64,000 nucleotides of DNA. Origin: Macrocystis pyrifera. Taxonomy: Eukaryota; Sar; Phaeophyceae; Laminariales; Laminariaceae. Both the position numbers and the translations under genes were made by a program. Numbering within the stretch: position 1 is the stretch's first letter; each line of letters opens with the position of its first letter. Where the stretch lies: the NCBI GenBank assembly GCA_031763025.1, contig JASSKH010000026.1:2604001-2668000 (forward strand), written 5' to 3'. Under the pieces are notes generated by a model, which was not told where the DNA came from, searched no databases, and saw only the letters and a program-made list of their open reading frames with translations. Positions 36,270-44,939 of the stretch are shown one piece after another.

Positions 36270-38237
36270 ACTCGATAGGAGAGGTGTACTCGATCGCATG
36301 CACAGCCCTAGTCGTATGACCATAGGGGAGGGGGGGGGGGGGGGCGATAAGAGCCTGCTTTGTGACTCCGGATCCCAGTCACTAGTATGAATAGGTTGGA
36401 GAGGCAAAAGAAGGGCGGAAGACAATGAATGGGATGGATCGAGAAAAAATAAGACGTGCGCTTGGATAGGGGCAGCGTCTTTGTGCCCATGAGATTCCTA
36501 CCTCGGCGCAGATAATCGATTCATACCACTTCCATGATCAAATATATATACATATATGTCAAGGCAGATAGATCCATTCCCGCTCTTGTAAATACGATCT
36601 GTCGTGTACAGCTCATTCTGTCCGGCGTGGGCGGGGCCCGCATGATCTGCATGATCCCAAGCATGATGTTTCCTGCTAGGTTGGATCTGTGCTACGTGCG
36701 CATGTATGCAGATCCTGCACATCAAACCCTCACGACAGCGGGTAAGGAGCTAGATGATCTAGATGATCTAGATAGATCATGATCTATCTGTCCGCGGCGT
36801 GACGGAACTCTTCAACTCAGAAAAAACACCCAAAACATCGTTCGAACACCGCTACCGAACTGCTGTTGTATTACGGGGGACCACAGTAAATAGGACCTAC
36901 GGCAACACACAAACCCATATATTTCCCTATTTTTACGAGCAATATTTGGTCCTATTTACTATTGCCCGCCGTAATAGTACAGCGGTAGTGTTCTACAATT
37001 GTTTTCGTTATGTTCTGGTCGGTACCTATTGGATGTCTTCATCGGGGATGCACTTTCAGTTCTTCTTTTTAACGTTCAGGTATTGAGGCTCTTGAGGTAA
37101 AAACAGCTGCCCACGCGAGGAAGCAGCCTCACAAAAAAATCGGCGCACCCTTTTTTACCGTAGCATGCCTCCACGGGTTATTACCCCGCGGGAAAAAATC
37201 CCGAAGATTGCCCTGCTGAGAAAAATCGGTGCACCCTTACCGTAGCATGCCTCCACGGGATTATCCCGAATCCCGCACAAAAATCGCGGGATAAACTCCG
37301 AGAGAAAAAACCCGGAGATTGCCCTGCTGAGAAAAATCGGTGCGCACCCTTACCGTAGCATGCCTCCACGGGGTTATCCCGAATCCCGCACAAAACCGCG
37401 GAATAAATTCCGCGGGAAAAATCCCGAAGATTGCCCTGCTGGACGAAATCGGTGCACCCCTACCAGAGCATGCCTCCTTGCCCTCACGAGTGGGGTTCTC
37501 TAAAGCTATGCAGCTCTAACGACATTTCATGTAACTGATGCTGTGGATGTAATGGATGCAGTAGCTCACGTACCTGCTGGGATACACACCCCCCCCCCCC
37601 CCCCCCCCGCTGCACACCCCTATATCTATTTTATATATGGGTTGGGTTGGCGTCGGTTGGCAACGACACTGTAAAAACATGCCGCTCACTACGTGAGCTA
37701 GACATCCAGGGTACCGTTTTTTTTTTGTTTTGGTGGTCGCCCACAGCTGGTCGTCGACTTAGATCATTTGTGCGAAGTATAGAACCTATACTCTGCACAA
37801 GGGAATTGATCGTATCACGTAGTGTTCAAGGTAAGGCACCCAAGAGGCAGTTACATAGTACTCCCATTGCTGTCTCTGGAAGTGGCTACACCGGAAGTTA
37901 AACTAACTCATTGAAGCTGTCATCCATGTGCAAGTCCGCCTCACAAGCGGTCCTTACTAGGATGCAGCTCACCCTTCATGCGACTCGCCGGACACCTCAC
38001 GGCGCTTCGCGCTTGGTGCAAGCAATGTCTGCCTGGTCGGTGAAAACCCGACATGCTCCGTCCCGGCATTGTAGGGATGCGAGGGTCTATGGTCATACGA
38101 CTACGGCCATGCATGAGATCGAGTACATCTCTCCTATCGAGTACACCCCCCCCCCCGCACACACCCCGTCCTGCCGCGTCTCCAAAAGGATGCATGGTCA
38201 ATAGTCAAATGACTAAGCCAAGCAACAAAAGAGTGCG

Positions 38238-38293
<56 letters not shown>

Positions 38294-40352
38294 ACCCCTG
38301 TACCGCCACCTTACACGACGAAAACCCTAAAAAATAACCTTGACCTTGCTTACCTCTTGCCCACTCGACTGGAAAACTCGCCCGTTTTGTGCAGCAGCTT
38401 CGAAATGGACGGAACGCCGTAAGTTCGGAACAGCGCAAACTCCAGCGCCTGTACCGCGTCCGTGTGCGACGGGCGGAGAGGGGGGGGGGGGCGGAGGGGA
38501 GGGGTGTACTCATGCGTCAACTGGATTCTGTTTCTAATCGTTTCACCTCCGGGATGCTCTTTTTCTCTGCCCTCCCCCAGCGCACACAGTCAGCAGAAGT
38601 TGAGGCTTGAGGCAGGCAGTTACGAAATATCCGTCAGCGCGAATTCCTCTACAGCGAGAGCTACCGAAAAGGTCAAAACGAAAAACAACCTACTTTCTGC
38701 CAGTGGGTGGGCTGGGGTTTCTGGACGAAGTTACAAAAAAAAAAAAAAACGTTCTTCGTTTTCTTTTTCGCAAGTGTTTTTGGCTTGGTTTTAGTGTATA
38801 ACTACGGTCATACGGCTACGGCCATGCATGAGATCGAGTACATCTCTCCTATCGAGTACCCCCCCCCCCCCCCTCCCCACTGCGTATATATTTAGGTTCG
38901 GTTGGCCTCGGTTGGCAACGACGCTAACATGCCAGGTTATCACTTTTTTCTTCTTCTTTTTTGGCGGTCGGTCGCAGCTGGTGGTCGAGTTGCATCATTT
39001 GTGCGAGTTGAAGAACTTTTACTCCGCACAAGGGAATTGATTGTATCAGGTAGTGTATATGTGGTGAGGCACCCAAGAGGCAGTTACATAGTACTCCCAT
39101 CGCTGTCTCTGGAAGCGACCACACCGGAAATTAAATTAACTCGTTGAAGCTGTCCTCCATATGCAAGTCCGCTTTCACAAGGGGTTCTTAGTAGGATGCA
39201 GCTCACCCTTCATGCGACTCGCCGGACACCTCACGTTTCGATTCGCGCTTGGTGCAAGCAATGTCGGCCTGGTCAGTGAAAACCCGACATGCTCCGTCCC
39301 GGCATTGTAGGGGTGCGAGGGTCTATGGTCATAGGACGACGGCCATGCATGAGATCGAGTACATCTCTCCTATCGAGTACACCCCCCCCCCCCCCCCCCC
39401 CCTTGCAATGTCTCCCCTTATAGAGATTGGGTTGGCGTCGGTTGGCAGCGACACTGTAAAAAGCATGCCGCTCACTACTTGAGCCAGACAATCAGGGCAC
39501 GGATGATGTTTTTTGTTGTTTTTGGGCGGTCGGTCACAGCTGGCGATCGAGTTAGTGCATTTGCACGGGTGGAGAGCCTTTACTCCGCACAAGGGGAACG
39601 ATCGTGCCACGCACTGCTTATGGCAAGGCACCCACGGGGTACTTACGTAGTACCCCCATTGCTGTCTCTGGAAATGGCCACACCGGAAAATAATTTAAGC
39701 CATTGAAGCTGCCATCTATATGTCCACATACAAGTCCGCCTCACAAGCGGTTCTTAGTAGGGTGCAGCTCACCAATCATACGACTTGGCTCAACACCTCA
39801 CGGGATGCGAGGGTCTATGGTCATACGACTACGGCCGCGCATGATATGAGTACCCCCCCCCCCCCCCCCCCCCCCCCCCCCGCTTTGACTGCTCCCCTCC
39901 TCCCCCCTCCCCCTCCCTCTCATCTCCTCCTCTATCCCTCCTTCCGTCCCTCCTTCCCTCCCTCCCTCCCCCCCCCCCCCGCCCTCCCGTTCCCTCCCTC
40001 CTACGTAAAGGGGAAGTTACCTTCGTCACGTCCCTCCCCCCCCCCCCCGCCTTCCTTCCCTCCCTCCGCCACCCCCCCCCCCCCCCCCCCCCTCCCCCCC
40101 TCCCTCCCTCCCTCCCCCCCCCCCCCCCCTCCCCCCCCCCCCCCTCCCCCCCCCCCCCCCCTCCCTCCCTCCCTCCCTCCCTCCCTCCCACCCCCTCCCC
40201 CGTTCCCTCCCTCCTGCATAAAGGGGAAGTTACCTTCGTCACCATGAAGGGAAATTCTAGCATGGACATCTGCCTGTACACAGCGGATGGGTCTGCCTTC
40301 ACGTCCATAAACTGCATGCTACGAACTCTGCAGCAGCAGTAGCAGCAGCAGA

Positions 40353-40396
<44 letters not shown>

Positions 40397-40686
40397 AGAA
40401 ACGGCAAATAGTCGCGCACGGGGAGGGGGGCGAGGCAAGGAGCACGGGGGGGGGAGGGGGGCAGGAGCCCGGAGGAGTTGGGGGGGGGGGGGGGGGGGGG
40501 GGGGGGCGAGGGGTACTCATTATCATGCATGGCCGTAGTCGTATGACCACAGGACCCCGGATGGGGGGGGAGGGGGGGGGGGCATACTCATTTGTTGCTT
40601 GCCTTAGTCATTGGAATATTGACCACGCATCCCTTTCGAGACGGAGGATTGAGAGGGGGAGGGGGGGACAGGGTGTGTGGGTGTGT

Positions 40687-40717
<31 letters not shown>

Positions 40718-41499
40718 ACTTACTAAGAGCTGCTATACAACACGCGCAACCGAGTTACGACGCAGCTTGCAAAGCTGGATATGATCGTTTTCCCGGTTTC
40801 ACAGCAGATGGATGTTCTATTAATATCAGGTATGTATCTATCGATAGTAAATTTGATCACCTCGGGCAGATCATCTACAGATCATCTTCAGATCAGATCA
40901 TTATCAGATCAGAGCATCTACAGATCATATTCAGATCAGATCATCTACAGAGCAGATCATCTATAAATCAGATCTACAGATCATATTCAGATCAGATCAT
41001 CTATAAATCAGATCTATAGATCATCTACAGATCATGTTCAGATCAGATCATCTACAGGTCATTCCCACTTGATGATCTAGAATTTTCAGGGCAGATAGAC
41101 AAATGAATTCCTGATCTGCATGATGCGCAGTTCGTAGCTCATGTTGCTGGGTAGGAGCCGTACAACCCCTGTATGATCTATAGCACATGCTTCCTGGGTT
41201 GGATCTGTACTATTGAGATTTCGCTCAACCTCACGACGGCAGGTGATGAACTAGATGATCTACTGTACATAGATATATAGATAGATCATGATCTGTTCAA
41301 GGTATTCAAATGCTAGAAAAACTAAAAGATGCCTCATGGCGGAGTGCCATGTAATCATGTGCCATGGATGGCGGTGTGCGTCTTGAAGCGCGAACGAGTG
41401 GCAGGCCACGAAGGCACAGAGGTGCAACACCAACAGCAGCGGCAGCACCAGCACCAGCAACAGCAGCGGCAACAGCACCAGCACCAGCAACAGCAGCAC

Positions 41500-41537
<38 letters not shown>

Positions 41538-41847
41538 GCAGCAACAGCAACAGCAGCAGCAGCAGCAGCAACATCACAACATCACAACAACACTTGTCAC
41601 GACTGCCAGAAACAACAGCACCAACATCCAAACAAACCACAGCTCTTCAACAGCAACAAAACTACGCATACAGCTAAAACCGCACCAATACCACCAACAC
41701 AGCGAACACTACTCAGTGCAGGCCAAAGAGCGGATCCCCTCACCTCTGGAAGCGCAGCAGCTGCAGAACGCCCACGTAGACTAAAAAATAGGATATCCAC
41801 ATCGACGTTCTGCAGCACGAGCACGGCTCTTCGCCATCCTCCACCAT
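25612..41847 (-). CDS. MpaB/DUF2236-family membrane oxygenase, nine exons, apparently complete
   Basis: MpaB and latex-clearing proteins (PF09995) are haem-dependent oxygenases; MpaB is ER-bound. Exons on the minus strand: 41744-41847, 40234-40327, 38354-38448, 35300-35482, 34250-34391, 33075-33233, 30190-30325, 25767-25836, 25612-25696. All eight junction phases agree and give 355 residues from ATG to TGA. Residues 16-31 (MWISYFLVYVGVLQLL) form one membrane segment. Then come LEFPFMVTKALEFALFRTYG (58-77), KRYDDTDLLLREY, RLNAIHGMY with the conserved His130, EPAAWIDR (152-159) and MGERMGIKGM. These match MpaB in order and spacing. Introns are GT-AG except the fourth, which appears to begin GC. 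The ninth exon's acceptor (25697) was chosen for phase and is the weakest call. Introns of 0.07-4.4 kb hold most of the repeats in this span. An in-frame stop lies just upstream of the ATG. Confidence 0.85.
26180..26450. repeat. AT-rich tandem repeat with AATAAGAACCTA units
   Basis: A dozen or more degenerate units of about 15-20 bp lie in intron 7 of the MpaB-like gene. Confidence 0.6.
26723..26880 (-). mobile_element. LTR-fossil interior fragment (TRIM-like family)
   Basis: The words GCCCACCTTGGAGGGCTC, GTGCAGATGCATAGA and ACAACCCACTCCCACAC match the internal region of the elements at 16.1 and 57.2 kb. No LTRs are left. Confidence 0.5.
27012..27115. mobile_element. MITE-TA copy
   Basis: Full length, in intron 7 of the MpaB-like gene. 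The left terminus is flanked by TA. Confidence 0.75.
27440..27600. repeat. Minisatellite with AGTATACTGCCAGTAAATCC units
   Basis: Seven or so units of 17-21 bp carry the core ATACTGCCAGT. It lies in intron 7 of the MpaB-like gene. Confidence 0.7.
27640..27985. repeat. Minisatellite with GATAACACAACGTGYGATGAA units
   Basis: Some 15 units of 17-24 bp with ACACGGGTGAT, ACAAGTGYGAT and ACAACGTGCGAT variants follow in tandem, 40 bp after the previous minisatellite. Confidence 0.75.
28080..28250 (+). repeat. Two-copy repeat, counterpart of 22020-22440
   Basis: It shares GTTGTGTGTGCCCCCC, GGAAATTC and the ending GTGTGTAACGTTATCACCC with the copy at 22.3 kb. Confidence 0.4.
28501..28542. repeat. 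C homopolymer, about 42 nt
   Basis: An uninterrupted C run in intron 7 of the MpaB-like gene; on the gene's sense strand it is G. Confidence 0.8.
28890..29240 (-). repeat. GATC family, copy 2, inverted
   Basis: It opens with the inverse of the copy 1 end (TTCACACCTCAGACAGATC), then has about eight CAGATAGATCATCTA units and the flank GTCACCTGCCGCAGTG. Confidence 0.55.
29748..29910. repeat. GACCCG-rich degenerate repeat
   Basis: Repeated GGGTCGGG, GACCCGATCCG and CCGACC words fill 160 bp. No gene was recognised between 29.24 and 30.19 kb. Confidence 0.4.
30145..30181. repeat. GAGT microsatellite next to a splice donor
   Basis: About nine GTGA units adjoin the donor of exon 7 of the MpaB-like gene, with eight bases between them. 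On the sense strand the repeat is CTCA, beginning inside the intron. Confidence 0.7.
30660..30860 (+). mobile_element. LTR fossil fragment (TRIM-like family)
   Basis: AAACCGGTGGTTTTCCAGAG, CTTGGTCTCAGTCTCCG and TGATCTTAACA match the LTR of the element at 16.1 kb in the opposite orientation. It is incomplete and has no partner. Confidence 0.5.
30885..30962 (-). pseudogene. tRNA-like sequence
   Basis: The minus strand reads GGTCCGTCTAGTGGTTAGC (good A box) and, about 35 bases later, GGTTCGATTCTC (good B box). The acceptor arms pair poorly, so this is more likely a tRNA relic than a working gene. Confidence 0.35.
31016..31770. repeat. 750-bp G-rich block (G runs with single T/A/C breaks)
   Basis: Apart from a spacer at 31053-31200 this is almost only G on the plus strand, broken by single T or short TGGGT words. 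It lies in intron 6 of the MpaB-like gene; the sense strand is C-rich. The many GGG runs could form G-quadruplexes on the template strand. Confidence 0.85.
31870..32280. repeat. Palindromic minisatellite with GGGATATCAT/ATATCCCA units
   Basis: About 18-27-bp units alternate the word CACGGGATATC and its inverse GATATCCCRYGG, so each unit is itself near-palindromic. The last few units (32135-32230) are the most alike. Confidence 0.75.
33405..33500. repeat. CATCCCTTTCGAGAC repeat copy
   Basis: About 95 bp collinear with 4168-4255, from ATTGACCGCGCATTCC to TTTGGGCGCTCA. Confidence 0.5.
33521..33712 (+). repeat. GCB repeat, partial
   Basis: It runs from the GTCGTATTTGACCATAG region to AGAACCGCTCGG, then passes into unrelated DNA. 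There are no bounding G runs at its right end. Confidence 0.6.
34735..34811 (-). repeat. GCB terminal piece joined to a C run of about 45 nt
   Basis: Only CTACGGCCATGCATGACAAT and GAGTACA remain, directly followed by the homopolymer. It lies in intron 4 of the MpaB-like gene. Confidence 0.6.
34972..35018 (-). pseudogene. Duplicated 3' end of MpaB-like exon 4 with its donor site
   Basis: The minus strand reads IAEPAAWVFR followed by GTGAGTG, a diverged copy of the exon 4 end (VTEPAAWIDR) about 330 bp upstream on the minus strand. The adjoining intron start is copied too. It has no acceptor of its own nearby, so it is probably a non-functional junction copy. Confidence 0.6.
35695..36238 (+). 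repeat. GCB repeat, full length
   Basis: From TACTCGATAGGAGAG through the CAACAACAACG-interrupted A tract to GACGCCAACCCAAC, then a G run at 36240-36268. It lies in intron 3 of the MpaB-like gene. Confidence 0.75.
36269..36330 (+). repeat. GCB repeat, 5' fragment
   Basis: It follows the G run and keeps only TACTCGATAGGAGAGGTG to GTATGACCATAG before another G run. Confidence 0.6.
36520..36800 (+). repeat. GATC family, copy 3
   Basis: Same order as copy 1: GATCTGCATGATC, GGTTGGATCTGTGCT, CTCACGACAGCGGG, then AGATGATCTAGATGATC. Confidence 0.55.
36871..36974. mobile_element. MITE-TA copy
   Basis: Full length with TA on each side, in intron 3 of the MpaB-like gene. Confidence 0.8.
37130..37475. 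repeat. Tandem repeat, about 120-bp unit, 3 copies
   Basis: Each unit contains AAATCGGTGCACCCTTACCG, TAGCATGCCTCCACGGG, ATCCCGAATCCCGCAC and GATTGCCCTGCTG. Short palindromes such as CCGCGGAATAAATTCCGCGG sit inside. The minus strand stays open for 70 codons but lacks any domain. Confidence 0.75.
37630..38152 (-). repeat. GCB repeat, full length (best copy)
   Basis: The 523-bp copy is entered from a C run (37590-37608 plus a short spacer). It reads GGGTTGGCGTCGGTTGGCAA, a GCTCACTACGTGAGC hairpin, a T tract, GGCGCTTCGCGC, and ends TATCGAGTACA before a C run. Confidence 0.8.
38238..38293. repeat. C homopolymer, about 56 nt
   Basis: It lies in intron 3 of the MpaB-like gene, about 60 bp from exon 3. 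Confidence 0.8.
38797..38876 (-). repeat. GCB terminal piece with C run
   Basis: Only the final 60 bp (CTACGGCCATGCATGAGATC to the end) plus the C run are present, head to tail before the next copy. Confidence 0.65.
38892..39383 (-). repeat. GCB repeat, full length
   Basis: Second member of a head-to-tail trio in intron 2 of the MpaB-like gene. It is bounded by C runs at 38859-38876 and 39382-39402. Confidence 0.75.
39417..39858 (-). repeat. GCB repeat with internal deletion
   Basis: Third member of the head-to-tail trio. It lacks about 90 bp around the GGCGCTTCGCGC segment and ends in a C run (39853-39880). Confidence 0.7.
39895..40230. repeat. CCCT-rich tract containing a duplicated splice-donor segment
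   Basis: CCT/CCCT units and C runs dominate. Embedded at about 39981-40030 is a near copy of 40197-40242, which carries the end of MpaB-like exon 2 (GTGACGAAG on the sense strand) and its donor GTAACTTCC. Confidence 0.7.
40331..40395. repeat. CAG/CTG repeat abutting the acceptor of MpaB-like exon 2
   Basis: On the sense (minus) strand a (CTG)n run with a few variants leads directly to CTGCTGCAG, whose AG is the predicted 3' splice site. The repeat thus takes the place of the usual pyrimidine tract. Confidence 0.75.
40509..40560 (+). repeat. GCB 5' fragment
   Basis: TACTCATTATCATGCATGGC to GTATGACCAC follows a G run of about 28. Another G run and a piece of the CATCCCTTTCGAGAC repeat come after it. 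Confidence 0.55.
40850..41310 (+). repeat. GATC family, copy 4
   Basis: A long array of CAGATCAGATCATCTA units (40850-41060) precedes the shared flank GGTTGGATCTGTACT, CTCACGACGGCAGG and AGATGATCT. It lies in intron 1 of the MpaB-like gene. Confidence 0.6.
41420..41575. repeat. CAG-rich triplet repeat
   Basis: About 50 triplets of CAG, CAA and CAC lie in intron 1 of the MpaB-like gene (CTG/TTG on its sense strand). The poly-Gln, poly-Ala and poly-Leu frames across it are artefacts. Confidence 0.8.
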
Positions 41848-41996
41848 AGTACTTCAATATTCCGAAACCGGGTACCTGGTGGTAAAAATTACGAGCGCCC
41901 TTCCGCGGCTTGCTCGCGCGACTGCTCCTTACAGAATGCGATGCGATACACCTATACACACACACCGACGAAGAGAGCAGGAAGAGCAAGGATCCG

Positions 41997-42055
41997 AGAA
42001 AGAGCACGGCTTCGAGGTAAGAACATCAAGAACTTTCGCCATCCTCCGGCATGAT
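41997..42055 (-). pseudogene. Duplicated start region of the MpaB-like gene
   Basis: The minus strand reads ATGCCGGAGGATGGCGAAAG, matching the start ATGGTGGAGGATGGCGAAGA of exon 1 about 200 bp further on, and continues with AGCCGTGCTC. The frame of this copy stops after eight codons, so exon 1 at 41847 is the better start. Confidence 0.5.
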
Positions 42056-42166
42056 GGTGGTGTTGAGGGGAGAAAAAAAAAAGAAGGTACACCCTTTCCC
42101 GTTCTGAGCCCAAAACAGGTACAGACAGACCGGAATGGAGTGAAAGCGCACCCCACCATGATGACC

Positions 42167-42337
42167 ATCATCACGAGATTTATTTATTGCTTGGCCAAGT
42201 AAACAACACCGTACATGCCCGTCTCTGAGTGACAAAGGACAAAACGACCATATCATCACGAGATTTATTTATTGCTTGGCCAAGTAAACAACTTCGTACA
42301 TGCCTGTCTCTGAGGGGCAAATGACAAAACGACCCAC
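42167..42337. repeat. Direct duplication, about 85-bp unit, 2 copies
   Basis: ATCACGAGATTTATTTATTG to ACAAAACGACC occurs twice back to back with few differences. It lies upstream of the MpaB-like gene. Confidence 0.8.
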
Positions 42338-42772
42338 ATGTACTGTTGCTTGCGGCCGATTCTATACCTCTAGGTATTTCATAGATAGGCTGAGTTGGGA
42401 GGGCTCAGATCTCGGTGGCACCAGGTTTGGGTTGCTTCGGTTTGCGTGTTATTTTCCTGGGCTCTTAAGTATTACTCTGTTTTACATGTATTAATACTCG
42501 TAGTGGTAGTGGTAATGTTTCTTCAGCTCGTTCTGTACTGCTGTCTGCCACATCGCCTACGGGGGGGGGGGGCGCGACACTTTTCATCTTCTTTTTTTTC
42601 CTTTTTTTTTTTTTTTTCCTTTCGATTTGTTTTTTTCGTTTTTTGTTTGGGGCTCCCTTCCATAGCATAGAATGTGTATGTCGTGCCTATCGTACTCAGA
42701 ACGATGACATGGCATTGCATTGTCTACTCTGCTTACTTGCATAACAATGTACAGGAGTAGTAATAGCATCTA

Positions 42773-42877
42773 TTACGGGGGTCCATAGTTAATAGGACCT
42801 ATGGTATACATAAAAACCTATATATTTACCTATTTTTGCTAACAATGTTTGGTCCTATTTACTATGGTCCCCCGTAA
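42773..42877. mobile_element. MITE-TA copy, nested in a CATTAAACCG repeat
   Basis: Full length, with TA on each side. Confidence 0.85.
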
Positions 42878-42944
42878 TAGCTGTCGTGGTTTCGTGACCA
42901 CAAGAGCTTGTATCTCTCTAATAGTTGATAACAGTTACCTGGTA

Positions 42945-43052
42945 TTACGGGGGTCCATAGTTAACAGGACCAAATATTGTTAGTAAAAATACCTCAATAT
43001 ATAGTTTTTTATGTACGCCATAGGTCCTGTTAACTATAGACCCCCCCCGTAA
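42945..43052. mobile_element. MITE-TA copy, nested, opposite orientation
   Basis: Full length, with TA on each side. Its interior runs in the opposite direction to the copy 70 bp away. A TACCTGGTA motif overlaps its left flank. Confidence 0.85.
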
Positions 43053-43231
43053 TAGTTAATAGGATTGATTGAAGAATCGGTACGGGCACTGCTGCTGCTG
43101 TTAATAGTTGTGGTGGATGTCGACGGGTGGAAAGAACGGTTTAATGGAAAGAAAACCACACATGTATAGTAGTATCTGATACGTTACATGGGTTGTTTAC
43201 TCTGCTTACTGCATAACATTGTAGTTTCTCT

Positions 43232-43700
43232 ATGTGGCGTAGCTTTGTGACCACACAGAACTTGTATCTCTGTCTAGGATTTAAGAATTGGCGCGGACAC
43301 TGGTTGTGCTGGATGTCGACGGGTGGAAACAATGATTTTAATGTGAACAACACAGGTGTGAACAAACCTTTGTTGTATCTCTCTAGGATCGAAGAATTGG
43401 CACGGACACCGGTTGTGCTGGATGTCGACGGGTGGAAAGAATGATTTTAATGTGAACAACACAGGTGTGAACAAACCTTTGTTGTATCTCTCTAGGATCG
43501 AAGAATTGGCACGGACACCGGTTGTGCTGGATGTCGACGGGTGGAAAGAATGATTTTAATGTGAACAACACAGGTGTGAACAAACCGTTGTTGTATCTCT
43601 CTAGGATCGAAGAATTGGCACGGACACTGGTTGTGCTGGATGTCGACGGGTAGAAAGAATGGTTTAACGTGAAGAGGAAAGAATGATCTAATGTGAAGAT
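43232..43700 (-). repeat. CATTAAACCG repeat in tandem, 109-bp units
   Basis: Unit starts at 43358, 43467 and 43576 are 109 bp apart and the units are nearly identical (AGGATCGAAGAATTGGCACG, GGATGTCGACGGGTGGAAAG). A partial unit precedes them. Confidence 0.85.
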
Positions 43701-44143
43701 CTCTTCACAATAAACCAATATTTCCACCCGTCTGATAATCACATTAAACCATTCTTTCCACGCGTCTGATCTTCACATTAAACCATTCCTTCCACCCGTC
43801 TGATCTTCACACTAAACCATTCCTTCCACCCGTAGACATCCAGCACAACCATTATTTCCTCTTCACGTTAAACCGTTCTTTCTACCCGTCGACATCCAGC
43901 ACAACCAGTGTTCGTGCCAATTCTTTAATCCTAGAGAGATAAAACAATGAAAGTTTTGTTCACACCTGTCTTGTTCACGTTAAACCATTCTTTCTACTCG
44001 TCGACATCTAGCACAAGCAGTGTCCGTGCCGATTCTTCAATCCTACTAATAGCGAGACCTCGTCCGAGTTATGTGGTCACAAAACTACGCCGCAGAGAAA
44101 CTACAATGTTATGCAGCAAGCAGAGTAAACAACTCGTGTAACG
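43700..44143 (+). repeat. CATTAAACCG repeats in inverse orientation
   Basis: Several short copies of CACATTAAACCATTCTTTCC (about 35-bp spacing), then two longer ones, run opposite to the tandem array. The centre of symmetry is near GAAGATCTCTTCAC at 43697. Confidence 0.75.
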
Positions 44144-44480
44144 TTTTTTTTTTTTTTTTTTTTTTTTCCATCACTTTTACTTCCCAGCCCACTCGTAGGA
44201 GGTTTTACCCTCGACGATCTTCTGGACAAGCCGTGGTCACAGGTGTCGTCCCTTCTCCCCCCCGGTACGTGCCTATATTTTTTGTCGCGCATAGGGTTCA
44301 GCATTCCCACTGCTCGTCGATTTTCATCGAATGTAGCCAACTCACGCTTTCGCGCTTTCCGCTTATCAATTTTTTATGGAAGAAAAAGTCCCTATGAGCA
44401 TGCACTCGGTGAGACTTGCACCCACGAAATTGATCTTGACAGGCAAGCGGACCACCTACCAAGCCACCGGGGACGCCGGC
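44144..44480 (-). mobile_element. tRNA-derived SINE copy
   Basis: Full length. The A tract is seen as T at 44144-44167 and the head ends near 44480. Confidence 0.85.
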
Positions 44481-44499
44481 CATATCGGATGCTATAGAT

Positions 44500-44590
44500 G
44501 TGTGTGTTTTCTTTCCATTAACACCGCCGTTCTTTACACCCGTCGACATCCAGCACAACACAACCAGTGTCCGTGCCAATTCTTCAATCG
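44500..44590 (+). repeat. CATTAAACCG repeat fragment between two SINEs
   Basis: CGTCGACATCCAGCACAACA and GTCCGTGCCAATTCTTCAAT mark it. Confidence 0.6.
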
Positions 44591-44591
44591 C

Positions 44592-44938
44592 GACGTCCCC
44601 CGTGGCTTGGTAGGTGGTCCGCGTGCCTATCAAGATCAATTTCGTGGGTTCGAGTCTCACCGAGTGCATGCTGGTAGGGACTTTTTCTTGCTTAAAAATT
44701 GATTAGCGGAAAGCGCGAGAGCGTGAGTTAGCTACATTGGATGAAAATCGACGAGCAGTGGGAATGTTGAACCCTATGCGCGACAACAAATAAAGGTACG
44801 TACCGGGTGGGGGAAGGGACGACACCTACCTGTGACCACGGCTTGTCCAGAAGCTCGCTGAGGGTAAAACCTCCTACGAGTTAGGCTGGAAAGTGAAAGT
44901 GATGACTGAAAAAAAAAGGAAAAAAAAAAAAAAAAAAA
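44592..44938 (+). mobile_element. tRNA-derived SINE copy
   Basis: Full length, head to head with the copy at 44144. The A tract ends at 44938. Confidence 0.85.
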
Positions 44939-44939
44939 T

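Larger units (their letters stand above)
42515..43155 (-). repeat. CATTAAACCG repeat, long copy split by two MITEs
   Basis: The fullest copy of this family. It starts with CAGCTCGTTCTGTACTGC-type sequence and a C/T-rich tract, passes GTCGTGCCTATCGTAC, and ends at GTCGACGGGTGGAAAGAACG. MITE-TA copies at 42773 and 42945 lie inside it. Confidence 0.65.

Noticed and set aside
41329-41784. Poly-Gln/Ala protein from the CAG run
   Set aside because: All three frames are open only because of the triplet repeat, and the segment is intron 1 of the opposite-strand gene.
43358-43690. CRISPR-like array
   Set aside because: The units are contiguous 109-bp tandem repeats with no unique spacers, in a eukaryotic repeat field.
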